A DNA stretch of 64,000 nt from Propionispora sp. 2/2-37 (GTDB lineage Bacteria > Bacillota > Negativicutes > Propionisporales > Propionisporaceae). The stretch's first letter is position 1; every line of letters begins with the position of its first letter. The stretch spans positions 29,642 to 93,641 of the forward strand of contig NZ_CYSP01000016.1 of the NCBI RefSeq assembly GCF_001298735.1. The letters are read 5' to 3'. This document shows, in pieces, positions 42,601-48,951 of the stretch. Below the pieces are notes generated by a model. It searched no databases, was not told the DNA's origin, and saw only the letters and a program-made list of their open reading frames with translations. The position numbers were made by a program, and so were the translations under genes.

Positions 42601-43138
42601 CGAGGAAATTGTGCCGTTACGCTGGCGGGGTGCCGTTATAGCTGATGCCGCACCACTGCTGGAACGTTATGTAGAGAGCGCCTTTTATCGGGAGAAAGGC
42701 AGTCTGCCGTGCCGAAAAGAGTGGCAGTTCCAGTTCAATTTGCCGGGAAGCGCCGCTGGCGGATATTGGTTTACTGGCAGGATCGATTGCCTTGTTGCCT
42801 ACTCCGACGGCAGCTACGGCATCGTCGATTATAAAACCGACAAGGTTGATGATGCCGTAGTCGCCGCAAAAGAGGATGTCTATAAACCGCAACTGGTGTT
42901 GTACGCTGCAGCGGTGCAGTCGGCTTTGGGCAAATCGGTAAAAGATGCGCAACTTTATTTTTTGCGCCATGACCGAGTGATGGCGATACCTGTTGATCAG
43001 ACGACAGAAGCGGCCGTGTTCAATGAAATCAGGAGAATATGTCACTATGCCCTTGAACACGACAGCGAGGCTGCCTATCCATGTAACGCCGACTGGTGCC
43101 GTCGCTGCGGCTACGGCTCGATTTGTTCGCATACCTAA
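39668..43138 (+). CDS. addA: ATP-dependent helicase/nuclease subunit AddA
   Basis: The 1156-residue protein is a UvrD/RecB-type helicase-nuclease: Walker A AGAGAGKT at about 22-29, AVTFTNKAAKEM near 53, Walker B VDEFQDTNELQ near 357, GDAKQSIYRFRG near 391, IHKAKGLEFPVV near 734, VAFTRAKDYL near 802, and nuclease motif GIVDYKTDK near 1050. Family length is normal. ATG 39668 follows a GGAGGGAGG site inside addB. AddAB is the Firmicute counterpart of RecBCD, acting in recombinational repair at Chi. Confidence 0.95.
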   Translation: MPDFTPAQVRAIESLGTNVAVSAGAGAGKTRVLVERYLHILRQGQAKCDEILAVTFTNKAAKEMKERIRAKAVELAEGAATEEERRLWREVKGQMEYAAIGTFHSFCARVLRDNPVEAALDPQFKVLDETAASLLLEKAIDETFETGLADNAEWLGRLLTNYDKAQLTFVLPGIYEKLSARGMLTADLAERLTRPYRHAVAEVGKNRGELSEKCLELIALKNELDEKSANFVWLERLERNWGEIAAAIKAAGGENENALAVLHSYLDGLDRRSKGKEIIAAVKETLSALDQAQADRLALTVIPDLCRLLLAIHSVMDSYKQEHRVLTFADLELRTVDLLKNAAGVRQKYCQKIRQIMVDEFQDTNELQRQIIYLLAGGDVEKLYGNKLFVVGDAKQSIYRFRGADVSVFEQVRQEISAGGGDLIELDVNFRSMDDLIALYNECFGALMGTAEDETAFAPLRSHRRGKGPEPGAELLVAKDKAEDWRSDRETEAAAVARRIRAMVGGGERLINRDTEPRAVQYGDIAILFRTAKDIDTYAAALQDYGIPYYIVGGRGFYGCQEIVDVLNLLKVVDNHLQETALAGVLRSPMFLLADETLVRLKEGGSSLWQGLERHMAIPELTEPERLVVARAWQVLKKLYDLRGMMGTAELIRLALKETGYANLVLTQFMGQQKYANLTKLVRLADDYEQQGMFTLGDFLRYVDKLVDGDIQEGEAQLESEGGDTVKFMTIHKAKGLEFPVVFLPDLHRKFKDEIAAVLFNSELGIGLKVPGAGGGVTASSVYRRIAAVEKRLAQMELKRLLYVAFTRAKDYLVLSAEANKVVSDKEFSKLNTWLEWLGWIYGFSAIADLSDSLNDGKIQVVLRDTREEKTPRINRGGWPKSTEVQPEWLNRIERNIAPVSTDTNGNRTFSASHILKFRQCPRAFYYLFHSGLPEVADYAANNAGDGPPGHLTGSVLHRCLELLAPGMLWQDCLSRAAEEIVPLRWRGAVIADAAPLLERYVESAFYREKGSLPCRKEWQFQFNLPGSAAGGYWFTGRIDCLVAYSDGSYGIVDYKTDKVDDAVVAAKEDVYKPQLVLYAAAVQSALGKSVKDAQLYFLRHDRVMAIPVDQTTEAAVFNEIRRICHYALEHDSEAAYPCNADWCRRCGYGSICSHT

Positions 43139-43336
43139 TCATTCAAAGTAAACTTCATTTTCCTTCAGAATACTTTTTTTATCGAATTTGTTTTTTATCT
43201 TTGCCGATTCCAGGCCATGCGATGCCTTTTCCGTAGCATTCATCCTCATATGCCGCCCAGAACTTACAGCCGGACCAGGACCATGCATTGCCATACCTAT
43301 ACATGAAAACTCGCTTCACTCTGATTTATTTATTTG

Positions 43337-43666
43337 TTACTCAGCCGTTAAAATATGGCAAAGTGATTTACTCCCCAAAGTGGCTTCATCCATGCTTGTT
43401 AGTACCTCTTTGCGGACATTCTTTGTTTTGGCTTGGGTATCACTGGAAGTAGTCGTCACTTTTACTTTGAACGGTATGGTTGCCAGAACTGTCACGTGGA
43501 TGGATTGAACCACTGAGCTGTCTGTCCTTTCGCTTCGTGCCGACTGAGTAACGATGTAATCCAGTATATCCACTTCGAATTTTTGCTTAACACTACGGCA
43601 GTAGGCTTTCCCTTGTTCCGTATACTTTTTTTTGCTATTTTTCAAAATAAATTCAAGCTTATACAT
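43337..43666 (-). CDS. Hypothetical protein (109 aa)
   Basis: The start on the minus strand at 43666 is preceded by AAGGTGG with good spacing, which supports translation. The product is basic at the N-terminus (KLEFILKNSKKKY), without membrane segment, Ser/Thr-rich in the middle, and has no recognised motif. An overlapping plus-strand frame (43188-43508) lacks a ribosome site. Function unknown. Confidence 0.5.
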   Translation of the reverse strand: MYKLEFILKNSKKKYTEQGKAYCRSVKQKFEVDILDYIVTQSARSERTDSSVVQSIHVTVLATIPFKVKVTTTSSDTQAKTKNVRKEVLTSMDEATLGSKSLCHILTAE

Positions 43667-43796
43667 ACTTCCACCTTAATGAAAACATGAAAAACTTCAC
43701 TAAAAATTATAGCATTGCAGGCATATATGTTTCAAGATTATTTCCACAAAAAGGAAGCTTGATAAATTATGGACTGATAATTCTGGTTATATAATA

Positions 43797-43824
43797 TTGA
43801 CTAAAACTCAAGTAAGCATAACAT
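43797..43824 (+). promoter_or_regulatory. Possible promoter of hsp20
   Basis: TTGACT at 43797-43802 is followed after 16 bases by TAACAT (or after 19 by CATACT). The -10 is weak. No CIRCE element is present in front of this gene. Confidence 0.3.
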
Positions 43825-43859
43825 ACTATGAATATTAAAGAAGAAAAGGAGGCAAATTC

Positions 43860-44297
43860 ATGTTTGGATTAGTACCGTTTCGAAACAGAAATCTGCCGGC
43901 ACGAGACTATTTCGATCAACTTATGCATGGGTTTTTCAATGATGATTTTTTGGTACCGTTTGGAAACATGGGTAACGCCTTCCGGGTGGACCTCCGGGAA
44001 ACCGAGAACGAATACATCGTCGAAGCGGATTTGCCGGGGGTCAAGAAGGGTGACATTACCTTGCAATACGAAAACCAATACCTGACTATTTCAGCCAAAC
44101 GGGATGAGACCCAGGAAGTAAAGGACGAAAGCTATGTTCGCAGGGAAAGACGATACGGTCAATTCCAGAGGAGTATCTATGTAGACAACGTCATGGATGA
44201 CAAGATTGACGCAAAGTTTGATGATGGCGTGCTTAAGGTCACTCTGCCCAAAAAGGACAAAAGCAAAAAACGGCAAGGGAACATTCAAATACATTAG
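43860..44297 (+). CDS. Small heat-shock protein Hsp20
   Basis: The 145-residue protein has a short N-terminal region (FFNDDFLVPFGN), the alpha-crystallin domain (FRVDLRETENEYIVEADLPG near 40-60) and the conserved C-terminal DDGVLKVTLPKK near 122, with an IQIH tail in place of the usual IxI. It holds unfolding proteins in the cytoplasm for refolding. A perfect AAAGGAGG precedes the ATG. A hairpin terminator lies directly after. Confidence 0.95.
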   Translation: MFGLVPFRNRNLPARDYFDQLMHGFFNDDFLVPFGNMGNAFRVDLRETENEYIVEADLPGVKKGDITLQYENQYLTISAKRDETQEVKDESYVRRERRYGQFQRSIYVDNVMDDKIDAKFDDGVLKVTLPKKDKSKKRQGNIQIH

Positions 44298-44304
44298 CCA
44301 TAAT

Positions 44305-44333
44305 AGAAGCTGTACTTATTCGGTACAGCTTCT
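44305..44333. terminator. Bidirectional terminator between hsp20 and methyltransferase
   Basis: AGAAGCTGTAC and GTACAGCTTCT form a perfect 11-bp stem between convergent genes. Confidence 0.7.
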
Positions 44334-44902
44334 TAATTGCATATTGACGTCTTCTTGGTTGTGCAGCGATAGACAAAGGCCGGCGGAATATTTAACGGAA
44401 CGAACGAAGCCTTTAGTTCGCTGAAATACCTTTGTAGCGTCGCTTTCATTTGGAGAGAGTACTGAAAAGCAAGGAATATGCCATCAGGCTTGAGAGATCG
44501 ATGAACCGCCATCATGATTTCTTCCCGTAACGATTCGGAAAAAGTTGCAAACGGCAATCCGGATATTATACAATCCACCTGCGGCAGGTCATATCGTTGT
44601 AATAACCAGTCTAATTTTTCCGCTTTTGCTCCGTAAAGAAATGTCGGATGATTGGATCGCAGATTTTTTCTCATTTCAGGGTCTTCCTCCAGAACTACTA
44701 CCCGACACGATTCTTTTTTATTTGCTGCTATGAAATCGGTGAAAACTCCGGTGCCCGCTCCTAACTCAACAATCGTGTCAATTTTATCCCAAGGCAAGTT
44801 CTCCAGCATTCTTTTTGTCAGAAAGGAAGAACTCGGGGTAATACTACCAATTTTATCGGGTTTCAAGAGAAATTTATACAAAAAAACAGTTCGAGTTGTC
44901 AT
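44333..44902 (-). CDS. Class I SAM methyltransferase (phospholipid N-methyltransferase/KsgA-like)
   Basis: About 189 residues. Motif I is ELGAGTGVFTDF near residue 42, an acidic end of strand 2 is VLEEDPEM near 66, and motif IV-like IISGLPFATFSE lies near 107. GSITPSSSFLTKRM near the N-terminus is the signature seen in PmtA-like and rRNA-dimethylase-like enzymes. The start at 44902 follows GGGGGTGAAAG; the longer frame to 44989 lacks such a site. Substrate (phospholipid or RNA) cannot be decided from sequence. Confidence 0.75.
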   Translation of the reverse strand: MTTRTVFLYKFLLKPDKIGSITPSSSFLTKRMLENLPWDKIDTIVELGAGTGVFTDFIAANKKESCRVVVLEEDPEMRKNLRSNHPTFLYGAKAEKLDWLLQRYDLPQVDCIISGLPFATFSESLREEIMMAVHRSLKPDGIFLAFQYSLQMKATLQRYFSELKASFVPLNIPPAFVYRCTTKKTSICN

Positions 44903-45037
44903 TGCTTTCACCCCCAAAACTGTATATTGGCTAGAGTTGGTATGCTTATTGAGAATTAGGATAGCGATAGAGAGAAAACAAGCGATCAAGATTGTTCTTG
45001 GACTTGTTTTCTCTTTCTCAGAATCAATCGGTCACTA

Positions 45038-45646
45038 TCAAGCATTATTACTTGGCATTTCCGTTACAATCGGGTTAACCGTCATTTCCTTGCCGTCACG
45101 GATGATTACGACATTCACCTTGGTGCCTGAATACTGTCCAAGGTTGTCCGAAGGTCAGCCACGCTGTTAACGTTCTCGCCATTTATTTTTACGATGACGT
45201 CACCTTTTTGGATATGGACTTTATCAGCCGTGCCGCCTTTTTCAACTCTGACCACATATACCCCATGGTCTATATCCAGGTCATAGCCGTAGTGGGCCAC
45301 CGAAGCGCTATCTAGTACCCCGACGCCAAGGTAAGCTCGGACAATCTTGCCTTTTTCCACCAGCGTCTGTAAAATTGGACGGGCCGAATTGATCGGGTTG
45401 GCAAAGCCCATACCTTCAACACCAGCGGCGGAAATTTTTGCGCTGTTTATACCAACCACCTGCCGTAGGCGTTCATTACTATGCCGACGGAATTGCCAGG
45501 GTTGATGGCAGCATCGGTCTGAATAAGCTTGAATTTCTGGTCGCCGACTTCTATAGTCCGGTTCGGGGCGCTGATGACTCTTACTGCCACGCTGATAATC
45601 ACTATGTCAGAAAGGTTGTAAGCAAACAAAGTCTCTTTTTTGTCAT
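45038..45646 (-). pseudogene. Broken HtrA/DegP-family serine protease
   Basis: A start with perfect AGGAGG at 45646 opens MTKKRLCLL but stops after 14 codons. The remaining frames give the end of the protease domain (QTDAAINPGNSVG, the active-site GNSGG altered), then after a frameshift VVGINSAKI ... and a PDZ domain (YLGVGVLDSASV, GDVIVKINGENV). A further frameshift near 45150 separates the last strand (QYSGTKVNVVIIRDGKE) and the natural end at 45038. The catalytic His and Asp region is missing. At least three lesions make it non-functional. It still lies behind a CIRCE-type promoter. Confidence 0.85.
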
Positions 45647-45775
45647 AGTTTCCTCCTAGATCAACGCTCTAAGGACAAAAATACCTGGATGTGTTTTCCA
45701 GAAAATTGAGAAGTCAGATAACCCATATTTACTAATAATAAGCAAATCTATGTTAAACTTCCGGAAGTGTTGGCG

Positions 45776-45838
45776 TTAGCACTCTGGGGCGCGGAGTGCT
45801 AATGACTATTATAATACTTATTATGGACGATTGAACAA
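45776..45838 (-). promoter_or_regulatory. Perfect CIRCE operator with promoter for the broken htrA
   Basis: TTAGCACTC-N9-GAGTGCTAA occupies 45776-45802 without mismatch: the HrcA repressor site. On the minus strand a consensus TATAAT (45808-45813) lies just upstream, with TTGTTC or TTCAAT as a weak -35, placing the transcription start within the operator, as in groESL and dnaK promoters. The only gene downstream is the htrA remnant. Confidence 0.85.
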
Positions 45839-46662
45839 CCGCAAATAGACTTATTAGAAGCCCATTCTTCGCGGCTTTATTTTATTGTGGCAAAATATCT
45901 TTTTATTGCTCAATAAATTTTATCTTTAGAAACCTGTTCATATGGTTTCATCGACTTGATATCTTGCAGAACAGTGGTCGCAGGAAACCATTGGGCGGTG
46001 TGGGAGTGAATCAAGGAGTCTTTGGTTGACTAGGACAAAGACCGGGATTGCTCCCGGCCCTTCTAGTATCTTTATTCTCTATAACCTTTTTTCGGGAGAG
46101 TACAGGATATCAAGCTGGCGTACTACGGGAAATAGGCTATGTGCTAAAATGCGGCGAAGGGTTGTTTTCTGAAGGCCTGTTAATACGTAGGGGGGTAGCA
46201 TATGTCTATTCTTCTTTTAAATATTTCTCCTTAATTTCTACGTCAAACTAGCATTAAAGCTAACGGGGTAATGGTAAAGTCATGGTAAAACGGCACCTCG
46301 CAAATATCATAGCTCCAGAGAACCATGTTGCTTCCAAATAAGGTCCATAACAATCCTTCTGGCTGCTATGAAAGAACCGAACAAAAGTATTTGCGATAAG
46401 CGGCTCTTATCAACTAGCTTCCTCTATATTCCATGTGCGATGGTAATTAAGGCGACCAAGCTCCACCAAAGGGCGAAAAAAGCACGGTCGTCTTCCATTG
46501 TGTGTAGGATAAATTCCACAGTGTGACTCTAAGTTGGTGTATTAATTCTGCAGTATCCACGGAGCGAAATCCTCCCCTTTAGTGTCGTATTATAAGCTGC
46601 TTTCATTGTCACCAAATGCTCGGTCTTGCATGCAAATTTTAAAATAATCGCATAAGAAGGGA
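45839..46662. other. Gene-poor region
   Basis: About 820 bases without a supported gene. It contains a small hairpin (CCGGGA ttgc TCCCGG near 46037-46052). Short open frames, including one at 46048-46251, have no ribosome site and no family resemblance. It looks like degraded sequence. Confidence 0.4.
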
Positions 46663-47190
46663 ATGGTACTTGCCGTGCTGAATTCTCTCTCTGGGAGGGT
46701 AGAAGAAACAGTGCAAGTCTTTCGTTGTGAACGATGCTCAAAGTTGGTAGTCCCAGAGGAAAGCCTGTACGAAAAAATTTATATGGGCAATACCCTATGT
46801 GTTTCGTGCCGCAAGGATTTGGGGCAGCCATTAACGTCCGATGAGAAAGCGGCTTTTTTTGCTGAAGAAGATCTTGTAGAAAACCGAGCTAAATACCAAC
46901 AAGTTAGTAGCTGGTATGTCTGGAAAAATGTTAAAGAAATGTGGGTAATGGACTCTCATAAGTTAATGGACGGGGTTTTGGTTAATTGGAACGAGCCTCC
47001 TTGCCCTGAACTATTAAGCGGTAGAGAGGAACCTTTTGCATACTATCATGCTGGGGAAATCGCGGGATGCCGATGCTACCCGGAGCCGTTGACAAGACCA
47101 GGGGCGATACAATGGCCCAGGCGAGTATATATTAACGGCAATATTGCGATAATGACACACGAGCAATTTGAGAAAATCTTTAATAAATAA
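46663..47190 (+). CDS. Zinc-finger protein with phage head-like C-terminus, function unknown
   Basis: About 175 residues. Two Cys pairs (FRCERCSK and LCVSCRK) about 25 residues apart suggest a zinc ribbon near the N-terminus. Near residue 134 the segment GEIAGCRCYPEPL resembles the GCRC motif at the end of Mu gpF-like minor head proteins, but the resemblance is short. ATG 46663 follows AAGAAGGGA; GTG 46711 after GGGAGGGT would drop the first 16 residues. A terminator follows. It may be a phage remnant or an uncharacterised host gene. Confidence 0.55.
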   Translation: MVLAVLNSLSGRVEETVQVFRCERCSKLVVPEESLYEKIYMGNTLCVSCRKDLGQPLTSDEKAAFFAEEDLVENRAKYQQVSSWYVWKNVKEMWVMDSHKLMDGVLVNWNEPPCPELLSGREEPFAYYHAGEIAGCRCYPEPLTRPGAIQWPRRVYINGNIAIMTHEQFEKIFNK

Positions 47191-47191
47191 T

Positions 47192-47226
47192 AAAGAGGCC
47201 ATTCAAAAGCAAGGCCTCTTTGTCAT
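47192..47226 (+). terminator. Intrinsic terminator
   Basis: AAAGAGGCC and GGCCTCTTT form a perfect 9-bp stem followed by TGTCATTTTT, directly after the zinc-finger gene. Confidence 0.7.
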
Positions 47227-47298
47227 TTTTGCGGTGCCGGAAACATTTGGCGGGAACAGCGCACGGATTTAGGTCATACATAGTGAGTATGTTCCTGA

Positions 47299-48150
47299 TT
47301 ATTGTGCTGCCAGTGCCCCACGGACAATGGCTTCTTCCAGGACCACAGCAGCGGCTGTTCCCACCAGAGTAACGAGTTCGTCGCTCGTCAGATTACTAGT
47401 GTATGAACCTAGGGCGAGGCAGAAGATTATGTCACCGTCCGACTGAGTGTGATCGGGGGAGATGGCCCGAGCCATTCCATCTTCGGCGAGCATTGCTACC
47501 CGATTGGCCTCTGCCTTGGTCAGCCGTGCATTGGTAGCAACTACAGCGATCGTGGTGGCCATGGTCTGGAGGTGCGGTGACGGCACACCAGCCAGCATCG
47601 CATGGGTCTGATTGACGAAGGTTCCATCAGGACGTAGCGCTCCGACGACAATACGCCCCCCACACCATATGTCTCCGACGGGATTGACTACCACCAGGGC
47701 CGCGACCACGGGGCCGCCGGGAATGCACAGGGAGGCAGTGCCCAGTCCGCTCTTCATAGGTGTCCCGTAGATTTTTCCCGCCGTTGCTCCCGCCCCGGCA
47801 CCTACGTTACCTTCTGGCACGGGACCCGCATTTGCAGCCAGGCAGGCGGTGTAGGCCAGGGCCGCATCAGGCGGGGGTGAGCCCTTGGCGTAGGGGAGGT
47901 CGTAGATAACCGCCGCGGGCACAAGAGGTACATCGTCGATCCCTTGCTCAACGATCCAGCGCATCACCCCGTTCGCCGCCGGCAGCTCGAAGAAACTGCC
48001 GCCGGTGAGGAGGACGCCATATAAGGATATTCGGCGGTGCCGGGCGGATGATATCGGTATTCTGAGTATCGGGGCTACCTCCGCTTACGGATACGCCAGG
48101 GACTGCCCCATCTGGACAGAGAATCACCGCACATCCCGTACGGCTCGACC
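47299..48150 (-). pseudogene. Frameshifted P1-family peptidase (DmpA-like aminopeptidase)
   Basis: The intact part (47299-47967 and in frame to about 48020) holds VLLTGGSFFELPAANG, VPAAVIYDL, and the autoprocessing-site region GLGTASLCIPGG, characteristic of P1/S58 peptidases that cleave themselves before a Thr or Ser. The N-terminal part (RTGCAVILCPDGAVPGV ... TDIIRP) lies further upstream but in another frame, with the shift at about 48020-48045, and no proper start is seen. The gene is therefore broken unless the shift is a sequencing error. Confidence 0.8.
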
Positions 48151-48463
48151 ATGTGGAGAATTACATGTTTGTTTTTAGCTTTTAACGACTCAAAGCAAGA
48201 TAATAGCCTCCGATTCCTGATAAATTAGGCCTTGGAGGCTATGTCCGCTCGATGTGGACAATGAATAAGTTTTCTTTACACCCATTATAACAACTCCATG
48301 CACGTTGAGACGGTCGTATTGATGTCAAGGGTTGAGAAATAAGAGTGTAATAGTGCTTGATATAAAGGGATTTCCGTGACTTTGAACTCATATTCAAGCT
48401 GGGTTCTAGGTCGCGGATTTTTTATTGTAAGAACATATCCAAAATTGAAAAATCGTAGGGTTG
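48151..48463. other. Non-coding DNA at the edge of the AT-rich island
   Basis: No gene is supported. A hairpin ATAGCCTCC / GGAGGCTAT spans 48203-48242 with a 22-base loop. Base composition shifts from mixed to AT-rich along this stretch, marking the likely border of imported DNA. Confidence 0.35.
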
Positions 48464-48464
48464 T

Positions 48465-48562
48465 GTGGATAAAATTACTTTTTGCCTTGTGAGTTGACGG
48501 AATTACTGTAAAAAATGTGGCGAGTGGATAAAATTACTGTAAAAATGGGATTGAGTTGACTG
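48465..48562 (+). repeat. Interspersed short direct repeats
   Basis: GTGGATAAAATTACT occurs at 48465 and 48524, an ATTACTGTAAAAA block at about 48503 and 48534, and GAGTTGAC at 48491 and 48553. The mixed order resembles terminal transposase-binding repeats of an insertion sequence or iterons, but no transposase or replication gene is adjacent. Further downstream a 13-base tandem duplication lies at 48601-48626 and an 8-base one at 48633-48648. Confidence 0.5.
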
Positions 48563-48663
48563 ATATGTTGAAACATAATTCAATATGATATTTCCTTTAA
48601 TCCTTTATTGAAATCCTTTATTGAAATTTCATTAGGTAATTAGGTAATTATAAACCAAATATA

Positions 48664-48693
48664 TTGACAAAATCATCTTATTTATGCCATAAT
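48664..48693 (+). promoter_or_regulatory. Promoter of the type I restriction operon
   Basis: A consensus TTGACA at 48664-48669 is followed after 18 bases by CATAAT. The tandem TAGGTAAT repeats at 48633-48648 lie just upstream and may be regulator sites. Confidence 0.6.
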
Positions 48694-48734
48694 ATTAAAC
48701 AGATTTGTATATTTACTGAACGGAGGACGGTTAT

Positions 48735-48950
48735 ATGATAAAAAATAATATTGAAAAAGATATTAAAATAAAATGTGTTGAAGCTGATACAACACAAGCT
48801 GCTTTGGCTGAAAAAATAGGAAAAACCGTACAGTATGTAAATCGTATCGTAAAGAAAGATGATGGTGTTGTAAATAAAACTTTTATTCAAATGATGGAAG
48901 GATTGGGATATGACATTGAATTAATCTACGTGAAAAGAGAGGGAAAATGA
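48735..48950 (+). CDS. Small HTH protein, possible restriction-operon controller
   Basis: The 71-residue protein is one XRE-type helix-turn-helix: TTQAALAEKIGKTVQYVNRIVKK (TQAALAEKIG as helix 2, TVQYVNRIV as recognition helix). It starts after a GGAGG site and ends 1 base before hsdM, so it is co-transcribed. Small HTH proteins in this place regulate methylase and restriction genes to protect a new host. No second domain is present. Confidence 0.75.
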   Translation: MIKNNIEKDIKIKCVEADTTQAALAEKIGKTVQYVNRIVKKDDGVVNKTFIQMMEGLGYDIELIYVKREGK

Positions 48951-48951
48951 T

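Noticed and set aside
46048..46251. 67-codon plus-strand frame in the gene-poor region
   Set aside because: No ribosome site, no motif, and surrounding sequence looks degraded.
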